Below are positions 21,927 through 33,971 of a stretch of DNA of 64,000 bases, piece by piece. The position numbers and the translations under genes were made by a program. Every line of letters starts with the position of its first letter. Within the stretch, counting starts at the first letter, position 1. This DNA comes from Xanthostigma xanthostigma (lineage: Eukaryota; Arthropoda; Insecta; Raphidioptera; Raphidiidae), in the NCBI GenBank assembly GCA_963575645.1, contig OY754466.1:1094001-1158000 (forward strand), given 5' to 3'. The notes below the pieces were generated by a model. The model saw nothing but the letters and a program-made list of their open reading frames with translations, searched no databases and was not told where the DNA came from.

Positions 21927-22436
21927 ATGCCGGATCGTTAAAAATGTATATCCGCGGATACGGATCTGAATACGGATATTTGGTTTCAAGCTCCGCGGAT
22001 ATGGATACGGATCTTAACTTTCTTAGAGTACGCGGCGGTAAATATTGCACATCGATCTTTGGAAAGAGACTATCTGTTATGGGAAAAAGTTATTGACCTT
22101 TTTAAGAGTTAACTCTCATAACAGATTGTCTCTTTCCAAAGATCGATGTGAAATATCTCATTATAAAGATAGTTTTTTAGTACCTTTGAGTTATGTACTA
22201 TTGGTATGGTACTCACTACGATAAATGTTTACAATATAAAGGTGCCAAATACGATTTTAAAAAATAAAAAATAATCTGAATGGAATTTAACAGTTTTTCA
22301 TTATTACCTAATCACCTATATATATAAAATTACATCTATGAATTGAAAATTAATAAGGTAAAAGATCCGCCAAAAACTAACGGATACGGATCTTTCTTCT
22401 CCCTCGGATATCCGCGGATACGGATATCCGGCACCA
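21927..22436. mobile_element. hAT-like MITE with repeated CCGCGGATACGGAT ends
   Basis: The left side has ATGCCGGATCG and TATCCGCGGATACGGATCTG. The right side has CGGATATCCGCGGATACGGA and CCGGCACCACAGT. The short inverted ends (ATGCCGGAT / ATCCGGCAC) and the CAGTGGTGCCGG-like right terminus fit hAT. The octamer duplication is not clear. An inner foldback occupies 22048-22152. Confidence 0.55.
22048..22152. repeat. Inner foldback
   Basis: ACATCGATCTTTGGAAAGAG and CTCTTTCCAAAGATCGATGT are perfect inverted copies around a 27-base centre, extended by CATAACAGAT-type pairing. It is nested within the hAT-like element. Confidence 0.85.
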
Positions 22437-23125
22437 CAGTACTTCAAGGTCATTCAAAGTAGTCAACATAAATTCGATCGTTTGAATAAAGACAGCGGAT
22501 CCAATCTGATTCGGCTGAAAAAGATATTTGCTTGTTCGTGCTAGAACCAAAAAATGAAAAAAAAATGTGAAGTGTTTGCCCCGAACCCTTTTTAATTTAT
22601 TTCAAAGTTTTTGAAGTTCCTAGTTCCTTTTTTTATTCACACTATATAATATAATAGACATTGGTAAAAATATATCTAGGAAATAATAATTATACATACT
22701 TCTATATTGCTGCAGTCACCGAAAACAACGCGATTTCAGATTGATAATTACAATAGCTTTATTTAATGAAGCGGTAGATTTTTGTGGCGAGACTGTTTTT
22801 ACAAAATATCTGCGTCATTTCTGGATTTTTTATTTATAGAGAAAAGTCGCAAACCATGAATCTCTCCCTGTAAAAAGCCTTTGTAGTTCAAACAATAGTG
22901 ATTAAAAACATTGATCAGAAAAAAGTGCAGTTTTAAAATTTGGCACAGAAGTGGATTCTGGATCTAGTCCTCCAATAGTTTAGATCTCCTCGTGAACTCC
23001 AAAAGATTGACCTGAGGAATTTATTCGCTCTCATCAATATATCCAAAGATGGTTGTTCTCCTCTAGGCTAATTTTTTGGATAAACGTTTTGCAATCTTGA
23101 TATCATGGAAAATACCCAAAAAAAG
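22437..23125. other. Non-coding DNA
   Basis: No feature recognised. Confidence 0.5.
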
Positions 23126-23712
23126 CGAGTGTGCTTTAGACCACACGACTGAAGTAAAACTTCTTCCTGCCATAATTATTTTAATTATATTTATCAAGAA
23201 TAATGCGTAAATACTTCCAAATTGCTCATGTTAAATTCATAAACGAACAATAATATGCAGTCGGTTCGTCTCAAAGTTTATCGAACACAATATAACCTCA
23301 CTCTGTAGCACATATATTTACAAAATATAATTTTTTATTAATTAATAGGCAAAATATGTATATATATTTATTAGCATAATTTATAATCCATTTAAAACTA
23401 ACCTACATTATATATCGTTACAAAATGCAGCAAAATTCGATGAAATGTATTTTTGATACAAAAAAAACAGTTGTTTTCATTTTAAACGTCAAATAGTCGT
23501 ATTGATGCTCCGTCTTTGTCGCACTCACTAACTTATATCTCCCTCTCAACTCCGATGATGCACTTCCGTAAACGATTTCGTCAGGCATCGCGATATGATG
23601 CACTTCCGTAAACGATTTCGTCAGGCATCGCGATGATGCACTTCCGTAAACGATTTCGTCAGGCATTTACCAGCTTACTCCCCAAGTCAAGCGTGCCTAA
23701 AGAAATTTTACT
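23126..23712 (+). repeat. Interspersed repeat B, copy 2
   Basis: Same ends as 5846-6250. Near the left end is GAAGTAAAACTTCTT and at the right end AAAGAAATTTTACTTC, an imperfect inverted repeat that marks a TIR element. The ACGTGATAACGT MITE copy 3 abuts the right end. Confidence 0.65.
23552..23668 (+). repeat. Three-unit minisatellite (about 30-50 bp)
   Basis: GATGCACTTCCGTAAACGAT followed by TTCGTCAGGCATCGCGAT occurs three times in a row. Copy 1 of repeat B has one unit, so the units expanded after the copies separated. Confidence 0.85.
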
Positions 23713-23719
23713 TCAAAAA

Positions 23720-24295
23720 AAATTGGTTGTCTGTAAAGTCGGTTTACGGACGATAGTTTTACGTGATAACGTATTCCGTAATACATAACCTAAACCTCCC
23801 AAAATTTGGTTTCAATCCGCTTATCCTTGGTGTCGGAATGATAAGAAATGTCAAAAGTGACGTTTGCAACTGTCAAAGTATTATGTTCTAATAATAATTA
23901 GTTATTCCAATACTTAACTTAGAAGGCGTTGCATTTCACAAAATACTAATGTCAAAAAATTGAATTAAACATTAGAAATGCAGCCGTTTTCATGTTGCAT
24001 TTATACAGCTATTTTTCTATATAAATTTGTATAAAAAAACTGTTTAGGCACATTCTGTTATACGAAATCTATGTAAAATGTTCTCCTCTTTCGTTTAAGA
24101 CTGGTTTCAAACCGATCTGATTTAAATTGAGCGAGAAATTAGCAAAAAGCACGCACAGGGTCAGGCGGAACGTTACGCGTTATGCGTTATGCGTTATGCG
24201 TTACGCGTTACACTTTTTCGTACATGCAGCCGGTGTTTTATCAATTTATAAGATTGGTGATTCATCAATTTATAAGACGTTATCACGTCAAAAAA
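23720..24295 (-). mobile_element. ACGTGATAACGT MITE, copy 3
   Basis: Inverted relative to copy 1 and shares its GTATTCCGTAATACATAACC segment. Near 24176-24215 it carries a simple run of GCGTTATGCGTTACGCGT steps. It ends in AGACGTTATCACGTCAAAA. Confidence 0.75.
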
Positions 24296-24383
24296 CTGCA
24301 CGATAACGAAATTATAAAATTTTTATATATGTTATGATTAATAGGTTGAAATCTGGCGATTCCTCGGCAACTCTGTGGTGAAT

Positions 24384-24455
24384 GGTGAGGCAGGGGGCAG
24401 GGGTGTGCAGGCGGACGGGGTCCAGGGTATGGGTGCAAGGGGTGCGGGTACAGGA
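24384..24455 (+). other. G-rich tract with quadruplex potential
   Basis: Runs of three to five G are spaced by short loops: GGGGG, GGGG, then GGGG-TCCA-GGG-TAT-GGG-TGCAA-GGGG-TGC-GGG. This is the strongest such tract in the window. The opposite strand has a 65-codon frame beginning with a hydrophobic signal-like stretch (MILSLIFLYISLVTA), which I would not call a gene without other support. Confidence 0.6.
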
Positions 24456-24509
24456 ATGAAGGGTAGCAGTCACTAGGCTGATGTATAAGAAGATCAATGA
24501 CAATATCAA

Positions 24510-25848
24510 ATGGAAAAACTATGTAAATTTTCTTTCGCTATAGCCTTCTTATGCCGTTCTATGTATTGCGGTCGCACATAATGCGGAGCTGAGTTGTAAA
24601 AGAAGAAACGATTTCTAATTTTGAATATCTATATATTTAAAACACAAGCCCTATTTCTCTAGCCAATCCGCCAGCAATCCCTACTCAACCGATTGACACA
24701 TTTTTTTTTTAAACTAAAGCCCTTAGTCCACAGATCTGTTATCACTAATTTTTTTTTTGGTGAAATTTCTTTGAAAGGGCTTCTTTCAAGCGATAATAGT
24801 AAAAAAGACGAGGAGGTAGCGGGGTGAAGAGGAATAAAGAGAGAAAATCCTTCGATGTTCACGAGACATGAGTGTGAGAGAAATGCAAATATGTACGTAT
24901 GTCGAAGATTTTACAAACAGTTTGACAAGTCGACTTTGACAATTAAAGTGTATATTTAAATTAGTTAGTTTTTTAGCGCAAATATTCCAAATATTAATAG
25001 ACAAATAAATTTTATTTTATTTTCCAAACAATTTAAGAACGTGTAAGTTCATGTTAATTTAATGCCAAAATAGAGTTTTTAAATATTACGTGGACTGTAC
25101 CAAGTCTAAAATTTGGTCTCAGATCAGAAAAAAATAGTGAAAATCGTAAATGTATTAAATGAGGTTAGATTTTCTAAAAATAAATTGTGACAGCTCTTTC
25201 GGGGTAACCATCATAACAGATCACATACATTTTCTTTGAATTTATAACCAATTAAATATAGAAACAACTTGATGGATCAAGCTAAATCTAAAGAAAAATA
25301 ACTGTAAATGGAAACTAATGCAAGAGGAATAAAATTATTGTCGTAGGTCTGTATCAAAATATCGATTTTTGAAAACAATATGAAAATACATGCAAAAGGT
25401 TTTGCATGGGTACGCTAGTGTATAATTATAATATACTGTTGTATAATTTATATGCACCTATTTATACGATTGCCTGTAAAATTCATATCCGATATTTTTA
25501 CATTAAGTACGTAGTAGGAAATATATCTATAATAAAATTGGATGGTATTCTGCTATTCTTGATTATTTATTTCTTAAATGTTAATATATACCTTATTGTA
25601 TAAAATAGATTATTTTGCCAAAATCCGGCAATTGGCTCTGATCTGTTCAACCATCTTTAATTTTTAGAAGCAAAATTTAACATATTTTATACATTATTAC
25701 CTATTATAGTCCAAGATCCCGATTTGGCTCGATCTTCAACCATCGAGTTTTCTGATGAAATTTTGTATTAATAAAGAAAAATTGATTTGGTTGCCATTCA
25801 ATTTCTTGGCACAGCTATTTTCAATAAAACATTAAAGTCTTTAATTTT
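24510..25848. other. AT-rich non-coding DNA
   Basis: Short AT-rich frames only. No gene or element recognised. Confidence 0.5.
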
Positions 25849-26160
25849 TAACCGACTTCAAAAAAGGAGGAGGTTTTACGTTCGACTGTATATATATATA
25901 TATATATTTTTTTTTATGTATGTTCAACGATTTCTCCGTCAATTATGGACCGATTTTCAAATTTTTTTTTTTATTCGAAAGAGTGCACTTCCGAGGTGGT
26001 CCCATCGGAACCAAGTCAGGATCTGATGGTGGAATCCGGAGAAATCGAGGGAAACTCTCAAATTTCAAAGGCACGCATACTTGGCCTACCCATTGCAATA
26101 CTTTATCTAACACTAAAAAGAGAAAAATAAAAAAATTGAACCGACTTCAAAATATGCACT
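25849..26160 (+). repeat. GGAGGAGGTT-type insect repeat, copy 2
   Basis: It starts AACCGACTTCAAAAAAGG and GGAGGAGGTT, followed by a TA microsatellite (about 25890-25910) and a T-run. The second half has GATGGTGGAATCCGGAGAAA and ends with another ACCGACTTCAAAATATGCAC. The start motif repeated at the end suggests the full unit. Three overlapping short frames here are not genes. Confidence 0.65.
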
Positions 26161-27289
26161 AAAAAGTAAAAAATAATAATTATTGTTATTTTTGGAGTTA
26201 GTGTCAGCCAAAATCAAAATGTCGACCAAACTTTGGCATTTTATATACATATTTTACTTTCGATTGGTAATAAATTTATCTGAAAACTCGACAACTACAT
26301 TTCAGAAATAAAATTGATAACTTCAAGAAATTGAATGAAAACGAAATCAATTTTTCTTTATTGATACATTACATTACCAAAATTCAAATTTCATTAGAAA
26401 ACTCGAGCCAAATCGAGATCTTGTACTATTATACCATATTCCCTACTAGAAAAAAAAACCTTCTCATTCCGTTTTAATTCCTTAAAAAAATACTTTTACT
26501 ATCGGTAACATTAAGCAGGTAATGAAAGAGAGATTATACACTAAAGACGCTCAACAACTGAGTTTAACAACAACAACGGAGTTTAAGTCAAATGTAACGT
26601 TGAATCCGCCATTTTTCATATTTATAGTAATTACTAACATTACATTACTTACATGTAATGTGTTTATGGTTTAAATTTCTGGCACCAGACGTCGTATCGT
26701 TTTATGTCAAATCCCGATACCTGAAATAGCAATGGTCAATGTTTAAGAAACACGCATTGTGATGTCGTGCCCGGTCGGGTGTCTACCCCCCCCCCCCCCC
26801 CGACATAACAATTCATTCATTGATTAAATCTGGTCTCTGAATAGTCACCATTAAAATCCAATTGACGATTATACATCGTTAGTACATATCTATGCTCCAT
26901 AAGGCAAAATAGCGTATGTGAATTTTTTCTAAATTTTTTAATTATTTTTTTAATCTTTATTTTTGTAATCGATACTAATGTATATAAAATTCGTTGTATG
27001 TATGTGTGAATTAATAAGAACTTTGAATAAATTTTTTTAAAATGTTTCATAGGGTTTCAGAAGTGCTACAAGCTATTTTTGATTTCACTGCTTTATCGCA
27101 AAATGGTTTAATTAATTTTTCTGCATGTACGTCTTTACAAATATCTATAAAATCGTAACGTGTTGTTCAGGCAGGCCGGTATTCCCTCTTCTCCCGCGCC
27201 TGCGTTATGTTATCTGTACCTACATAATATATGCCGTGAAACAGCCAGTTCGACTTCTGACTTCACACGGCGTGTAGTCTATATCTATA
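26161..27289. other. AT-rich non-coding DNA with a C homopolymer
   Basis: A run of about 16 C lies near 26786-26802. No gene or complete element was seen. Confidence 0.5.
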
Positions 27290-27612
27290 ATACGCGCCAC
27301 GGATATAAAAGGTTCGGAAGTTAGTCACAAACAGCGTCGCAAAAGCACATTTTAGAGCCGTTGATACTCCCACCACCTCCCAGCTACCTGCACGGAACGT
27401 GCGCTCGTCGGTGATTGGCCGTGATCGCTCGTTGCCTTTGTCACTTGTCGCTTTCCTGCTTTAAAGTACAGTCGAGTACGCTATTGTCAAGCTGTTATTG
27501 TTATATTAGTTTTGTTGAGTTGCGAGTTTGTAGTTTTTCAACAGACTATACAAGCGCAAGCCCGCATTCGCATCTAACTTCCGAGCCTTTTAGAGTCGTG
27601 GCGCGTATTATA
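27290..27612. mobile_element. CGCGCCACG MITE, complete copy
   Basis: TATAATACGCGCCACGGATA at the left and its near complement TCGTGGCGCGTATTATA at the right, plus GGTTCGGAAGTTAG/CTAACTTCCGAGCC just inside, give inverted ends of about 38 bp. It is 323 bp long with no transposase. The GC-richer interior creates a 110-codon frame that is not called as a gene. A truncated copy is at 20266-20500. Confidence 0.8.
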
Positions 27613-28017
27613 CAAGTGCTCCTAGCCGGCGACTTATCTTTTGTTACTTTTAAAAATTATATTTTTTACAGAGAGATAGAATACAATGTAAAAGAAGACC
27701 TGAAACAAGTCGTCAAATTGAACGTAAACGCTTTTGCCATTTGGTAACAGATTAAGTTGGCTGAATTTTGACCATATTTAGCTTTCAGTTCATTTTCCAT
27801 GTACCAATTGCATTCTACATTAAGGATACGAATCGTGGAGTGATGTCCATGGGAGTGTCAGTGTGTAAGTGAGAGAGAAAAACAGACCCAGTAGTGATGA
27901 TAAGAGAGAAATGAAAATATACACGATGTGCCAAAAAAGGCTGAACATTTTCAGGTTTTGTCGAGCTGCAAATTGTCGCTGTGTGTTGCACCCGCCGAAT
28001 TAAAACCGGTCACGTAT
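27613..28017. other. Non-coding DNA
   Basis: No feature recognised. Confidence 0.45.
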
Positions 28018-28292
28018 TTAATTCCCTCTATATTGCTAGCAAAGATCGGGAGAAAGACTTAAACACTACGGTGCAGTCTGTCTCACTTATTAAACTCTGA
28101 GTCTCATGCGCATGTTCGTGAATGGTTGCGCACATGAAAGGGAGGTGGCTTGCTCTATTCCACTTATTAATTGCCCCACTACAGACCCGACACTTGCGCA
28201 CAACGGATCAAGTAAAAAGAAAGAGTCATTTGCTGTCTCACTTCATGGGCTACGCTTCCACTTACGGCCACTAGCAATATAGAAGCTGTTAA
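28018..28292 (+). mobile_element. TTAA-flanked MITE (piggyBac-like), copy 1
   Basis: It is bounded by TTAA at 28018-28021 and 28289-28292. Inside, CCTCTATATTGCTAGC at the left mirrors CTAGCAATATAGAAG at the right. A TTAA target duplication is characteristic of piggyBac elements. The interior matches 34763-35084. Confidence 0.75.
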
Positions 28293-28464
28293 ATATAGAT
28301 AGATAGATAATTTATTTTGTCTCAACTAAGTGAATACAAAGTTTGACAATCGTCACACAATATGTAAAAAAAAAATTTAAAATATAATAGCTAACCGTTC
28401 ATGTTAATTTGATTTTTAAAAAGTCTTTAAAATCGTAAAAACTGTTTTCTAAAAGAATTTTTTT

Positions 28465-28942
28465 AAGCTATTGCATAGCTTCTATCGCGGGCAAGAAATT
28501 CCGTAACGAAAAAAAACCTAACACCCCCCACTCCGACCGGCACAGTGGTGCGGCGTTGACAGCCGTACATCGTCTAACGTCGTTTCAGTTCGGCAGACTT
28601 CGGCACGGTGTTTGTGTGCTCATAACTGCAGAACTGCTCATAACTGATTCTATCTTTATTTGTGTATACATGAATTTATATATAATACTGCTATAAAAAT
28701 AACCTAAATTATTTAGGTTATGTGCAGAGAAAGTATATATGATATTATATCTATATAAATGTACATCGCGCGAAATTCTATGATCAAACTCTTAATATCG
28801 TTCTTTTTGTTCAAATTTTTTGAATGAATAATTGTTTTGGTGTGTAATTACACTATTTATACCTTATTATTTATACCTAGCTATTTTCGTTTTATAGAGA
28901 AGAAAAACTTAAAGACCTAAAAAGAATATGCAATAGCTTTAC
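28465..28942. repeat. Interspersed repeat with GCTATTGCAT ends
   Basis: AAGCTATTGCATAGCTTCTA at 28465 and TATGCAATAGCTTTACCGCG near 28926 are inverted. The CCGCGGCAGTCCCCGAGTGCCACACG block that follows is a very common insect repeat motif, from memory. Around 28500-28600 it is GC-richer without an open frame. Confidence 0.45.
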
Positions 28943-30630
28943 CGCGGCAGTCCCCGAGTGCCACACGTATTTTTTTAATTTTTTGTTTGTAATTGTTCAT
29001 AGGGAGATGTTTTATCTCATTTGGCAATTTATTATAAAATTTCATTGGTTCATTGGTTCATACCAAATGTTGAGGGGTGTATAGTTGGTACAATTTTGCT
29101 GAACTGCCTGTATATATAGTTATATAGATGACAGATAAATGTGTGCCTATACTGTGTGTGGTAAAGTTCCACTCCAGACCACTAGTCTATCATTACATCT
29201 ATATATGGGATGGGATGTACTACGTATAGAGGATCGTGTCTCGCAGTCCAGACGACGCCAACTATGACGTCACGCCACCACGCCGCGACGCCCTTCACGT
29301 CTACTCTGCTACACGACACAGTACCGACTGTACATTATAATATCTATGTATTGTGTACTATATTTGTAAATGTATTTAACTTCCATGTATGTATAACTGA
29401 TATGATTATAGTTCTCTGAAGACTCGTGGAGAAAACAAAAAATGCCGCGTTGCTCGTACTTACAACGTCCCATGTATTCATAATTTTAAAATTTTCCAAA
29501 AAATGAGGGTTGTTATTGGTTTTGGTACTAGTTTCAAAAGTCGAGTTTTTATCAGATCTCGACGTTTTGGGACCCTAAGGAAGCTATTCTGACTAGAAAA
29601 TAATTTATTCATTGTTGTTTGAAAACGGGCTGCAACACGCATTGTTAAGAAATCTAAACTAATAATCACTTTCGGTTGTGACAAAATATTCTTCATAAGA
29701 AAAATCGTAAAATTTCAAATCGATTCTGACCAAAAATAACTATAAGTCGCATTTTGCCTAAAAATTGTTTATTGAACATTTTCTTTAAATGTGCCATTTT
29801 GGACATCTAGTGACCACTTTCGAAATTGTAAAAATAAAAAAGTACAGTGTAATCTAGTCGCGTTTTTCTAAGCTCTTATTTTGAAAACACATCAAACCTC
29901 CATGAATTTTGATAATTTTGTGTTAATTATTCTTAATTTATCAGTTGTAGACTTTGCAGATACAGAAATCTTGATGAAAATATCTTTTTAAAATCAAAAA
30001 GCTACCTTATTATGTTAATTTATACCTTTTAATGGCGAAGTTCACAAAAATATTAATGTTTTAAGTGTTTAAAATGTTAAATTTCCTCCTAAGTCAACTC
30101 AGTGATTACATCACTCTAAACCAGCCTAAGTAGAACGCACAACGGGTATTTCATGATCTTCTAATACTTCTAAAGCAGAACGCACAATGAATAATGTCAT
30201 GGTTTACTGATCGAAGGAAATGGATAAATTGTTGTACTTTAACAATTATAAAATTAAAACTTTAACAGCATATAATGACAATTGATTTTGCCTTTTGTGA
30301 CTAAATAAAAAAGCGGTAATTTTCTTTTGAATACTTAATATTTATTATCATTTTTAATTTAACTCGAAGCCAAATACAGCAAACCTTTTTCCATGTAGAA
30401 AATGATTAAATCTCGTATAAATACAGTGACAGAGCTTTTTTTTTATTAAGAGAGAAAAAAAATGTACTTAAATCTTGAGATTATTGACAGGTGTTTGGGA
30501 CAATTCTGCAAAACAACTTAAAAGTTCCAACTGCAAATAGTAAACATTCAAATATACCAAGCTTATAAACATAAATTCCACGCGAACGAAGTCGCGGGTA
30601 ACAGCTAGTTTATGTACAAAATTATCATTT
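28943..30630. other. Non-coding DNA
   Basis: Only short unsupported frames. 30572-30612 (CGAACGAAGTCGCGGGTAACAGCTAG) is an inverted fragment of the CTAGC-GTTACCCGCGGCTT repeat seen at 58943. Confidence 0.5.
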
Positions 30631-30888
30631 TTTTGACGTGATAACGTCTTATAAATTGATGAAACACCGGCTGCACGCACGAAAAAGTGTCACGTTTCGC
30701 CTGAGCCTGAGCGTGCAAGCGAGAGCGCGGTATAAGCGATAGAGAAGCACGATCGGCCCAAGCGTCGGCTTGTACGCATTTCTCTCTCTTCTCGCATGAC
30801 GTCAGAGAGTTCATCAATGTTTCTTTATGATGTTATCACGTAAAACTATCGTCCGTAAACCGACTTTACAGACAACCAATTTTTTTTC
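30631..30888 (+). mobile_element. ACGTGATAACGT MITE, copy 4
   Basis: A short form: TTTTTTGACGTGATAACGTC, then the GAAACACCGGCTGCACGCAC block and a 90-bp GC-rich middle, then ACGTAAAACTATCGTCCGTA and ACAGACAACCAATTTTTT. Close to copy 5. Confidence 0.8.
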
Positions 30889-31041
30889 TGTTAGCTTTAC
30901 GCCTGATACTTTTGTGTTTATATTATTGACTGACGAATTTTTAAAGATTGCGTAATGCCGAACTGCGTATACTGCAGTTCTAAATCAAAAGGTCATGTCT
31001 GTAATTTTACAGTTTTGAAATATTTAGACTTGAAGAGCTGA

Positions 31042-31458
31042 AACATTAATTTCTCTTTTGTTTTCTTATCAAGCTTATTATGCATATATGTAAATTATAT
31101 ACGGGGTGTCCCTAAAAGGTCTTTACAAAAGCCTACCACATATTCTTCAGGCCAAAACAACTCGATACAAGCAAACTTACCTCAGTACATAAGTTGCTTA
31201 GTTTGGGCGCTAGACGGCTCTTAAGTTACAATTTTCAAATCATTTTTGCTTTATAACTTTGAAACGGCTCATGAGATTTTACTCAAATTTAGTACGTTGG
31301 CATAGCTTTATTGGGCAATAAAACCCATATCATAATAATGATGAATATCATTCCATGGGCGCAGAACTTGATTTTTTCGATAATTAAACATCTATCTACG
31401 ACTTCTACGCCAATGGAAAAAAAATCAGTTTGAGTATGAAATCTGGATCACGCGACTC
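31042..31458. other. Non-coding DNA with a GGGTGTCCC terminus
   Basis: ATACGGGGTGTCCCTAAAAGG near 31099 is a transposon-end motif (complement of the ACACCCTGTA class). The matching end was not found. Confidence 0.4.
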
Positions 31459-31822
31459 ATTTACTACAAAAAAGATACTCTTGATAAAAATTCGATTACC
31501 TACTCTCATAGTTTCGACAAAATTTTAATTTTAGTAATTTAGAGCATAATTAAATATTACAAGACCCTTGTGAATACTGTAGAACAACAAGCAACAAATA
31601 ATCTTACAGGCGATGAAGAAATTATGCAAAAAGTACATTTCAATTTTTTGCGTCGTATACATTTTTGTATACGTGAAAATGGTGAACATTTTGAACAATT
31701 TTTATGAAATATCTGTTATTCGTTTTAATATTTAATTATGCTCGAAATTACTAAAATTAAAATTTTGTCGAAACTATGAGAGTAATCGAGTTTTATCAAG
31801 AGTACCTTTTTTGTAGTAAATG
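31459..31822. repeat. Foldback element (about 97-bp arms)
   Basis: CATTTACTACAAAAAAGATA at 31459 is mirrored by the complementary arm ending TTGTAGTAAATG at 31822. The arms include TAGTTTCGACAAAATTTTAA and its exact complement. The centre is about 170 bp. Non-coding. Confidence 0.85.
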
Positions 31823-32436
31823 CTTATATATATTTTATCAAAGACGAATTTTAAAACTATTATGCACTACTTATAGCAATACTTTTGGCAGGGCCGGATT
31901 ATTGTAGGTATAGACAAATGAGACAAATGTCTAGGGACCGGTTTTTAGAAGGACCCGGTCAAACTGTCCATTTGAACCGATTTGTGAACAAGATAGTTCA
32001 CTTTTCTGTTGGAGAACTGTGTATAATTAACAAAAATGTATTGCTTTTTATATGGTTATTCTTAAATCTAAAGAAAATGTGTTATGTTTCTTCATATTAA
32101 AAACTAATTTTTGCCGATAATTTAGAATTCTTTTTATACATTCAAAAAAAAAAATAATTAGTATTTACTTTTTTTAACTATTTTTCTGATTTCAAAAAGC
32201 CCAACTGCGAAATATATTACATTTTGATAGTTAATTGTACTGATCTACGAATGTTATTACGATTTTTTATTAAAAATTTAAGACTTGTTTTAGTTTTTCA
32301 CATTATGTAGGTATTTACATTTGCTTCATTAATTGTTTTATATTTTTTGTGTGCTCTATTTCTTGTGAGAAATAATAAATAGAATAATATGTACGTAGCA
32401 ACGGTTTTATCCTAGAGGGGGGGGCAAATTTTCAAC
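31823..32436. other. AT-rich DNA with a single hAT-like end
   Basis: CAGGGCCGGATTA at 31889 is a classic hAT left terminus, but no right end follows. Confidence 0.4.
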
Positions 32437-32449
32437 TCTACTTACCATT

Positions 32450-32645
32450 CAATAAATAAAATTATCGACCAATTTTTCAGACAATATATTAATTATTTTT
32501 ATATTTTTTAGATCAATTCTGAAGAAGGTCCAAATCCGGATTGAAACGTTAATGTATTAATTTTATATTTTTTGTTAATATATTGTCTGAAAAATTGGTC
32601 GATAATTTATTTATTGAAGAGTTCTAATCAGACGTCAAAAATTTG
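32450..32645 (+). mobile_element. 196-bp foldback with hammerhead-like core and 13-bp target duplication
   Basis: Arms CAATAAATAAAATTATCGAC... and its complement flank a centre that carries CUGAAGA (32519-32525), a GGUCC/GGAUU stem with an AAAUCC loop and GAAAC (32542-32546). A tail GAAGAGTTCTAATCAGACG follows the right arm. TCTACTTACCATT at 32437-32449 is repeated at 32646-32658, so this is an insertion with a 13-bp duplication. The same genomic repeat without the insertion is present, inverted, at 43409-43592. Penelope-like elements and retrozymes carry hammerheads in this setting; relation to them is inference. Confidence 0.75.
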
Positions 32646-32658
32646 TCTACTTACCATT

Positions 32659-32850
32659 GTACCAGCTGCCACTTATACATAATTTGAAAACTATTCATAG
32701 AAGCGAAATCGATCAACACGACTTTCTGGAGAAATTTCACGACAAAGAAAACGTAGATTATTGTAGATTTATCTTGTTATTTGTACGTGAACAAATTCCT
32801 ACTACTACTTATCTAAAATTTGAAATGCTTCTAGCTCAGTTAGGATAGCG
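32659..32850 (+). repeat. Interspersed repeat E, copy 1 (right part)
   Basis: Matches the complement of 43409-43545 (AATCGATCAACACGACTTT..., TGTAGATTTATCTTG). Its left part is 32400-32449, on the far side of the foldback insertion. The open frame here may be an old coding remnant, but the other copy is interrupted and I recognise no family. Confidence 0.6.
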
Positions 32851-33971
32851 TTCCAGATATATGTTCATTAGACATTTTTGACTTGAAATCACCCCAGCAA
32901 CACAGTCCCAGGCTATGGCAGTCATGTCGTGGGACACCCTGTATGTATTCGAGGTCAACATAGCCACAAAATTTGGCACATTTTTGGTGTAATCACTGCA
33001 AATAAAATTCCTTTGGCAATTTCCATCACTAATCGAGGTAAAATATAAAAAAAATTGGACTAAATCGAAACTTTCAATTAAAAAAAATGAAAACATAAAA
33101 CAAAAAATAATTGGCATGCTCTCGTATTTAAAGCGAAGAAGTGACCCCCGCTGACATGAGCGTGTATTTTTATTTCTTTATTTAAGGCATAAACTATTAT
33201 AAAAATCATCAATGCAATATTATAGCATCGGTGCCAAGTTGTACTTATAGCTACATATCTAGAAGCATGTAGCCAGAAACTTGCCAAATCTGACTGTTAT
33301 ATATTTATGACTTGTTCGTTTCCACATGAATGTTTTAAAAGTTGCATTTGCGGTAAGTTCCATGTTCGCTATCCTTTTTTTTTTTTAATTGGAAGCGTTT
33401 GACTGATCACTTGGTGCAAACACGAACTGACGCAATATTAAACCGCTTTCTCGTGGGCGACTTCATGAAGGCCAGTTTAAATGAAATCGTTAAGCTACAG
33501 AAACAGAGTATACTGTGGAGCCGAAGGCTTTTCTACTGTTGCCGCAGCTGAACGTAGCCCAGCCCCTCGAGCTGTAATACGGAGGAGTCAAATAGACATG
33601 GGAAAAATCGTTACTATGTGATCACAATAACTGTTACACAAAAATCATCGTGACTTTGTTGTTACATCGACTACTCGGTTGGAGCGACCGTCGTGATTGC
33701 GGTGCCATGGAACAATAAACGTCACTTTGGAACATGGTTACCTCTTGTCAGATCACAGTGAACATTTTAGATGGCTGGTCACAGTGATTTTTTCATTGTG
33801 AAGTTATTTATTCCCCAAAGACTCGACTACTGTTGTCGTTGCCGTGTTTCATCTCAATTGCGCGCAAAGCCGCGGTTAGCAGCTAGTTATTTATAATTTC
33901 TCTCACTTTAGTATACGAGTTAAGACACTGCATTGGAGTGAGATTATTCCAAACGGTTTATTTTGGTTATT
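32851..33971. other. Non-coding DNA
   Basis: GGGACACCCTGTATG near 32932 is another ACACCCTGTA terminus. No gene recognised. Confidence 0.45.

Noticed and set aside
24312-24509. Secreted 65-residue peptide gene on the minus strand
   Set aside because: It opens with a signal-like hydrophobic stretch, but the rest is the complement of a G-rich low-complexity tract and there is no supporting structure.
30955-31041. Second THAP start (MPNCVYCSSKSKGHV)
   Set aside because: Only a CxxC-like opening is visible, the frame ends after 28 codons, and no FHRFP or KWI block follows.
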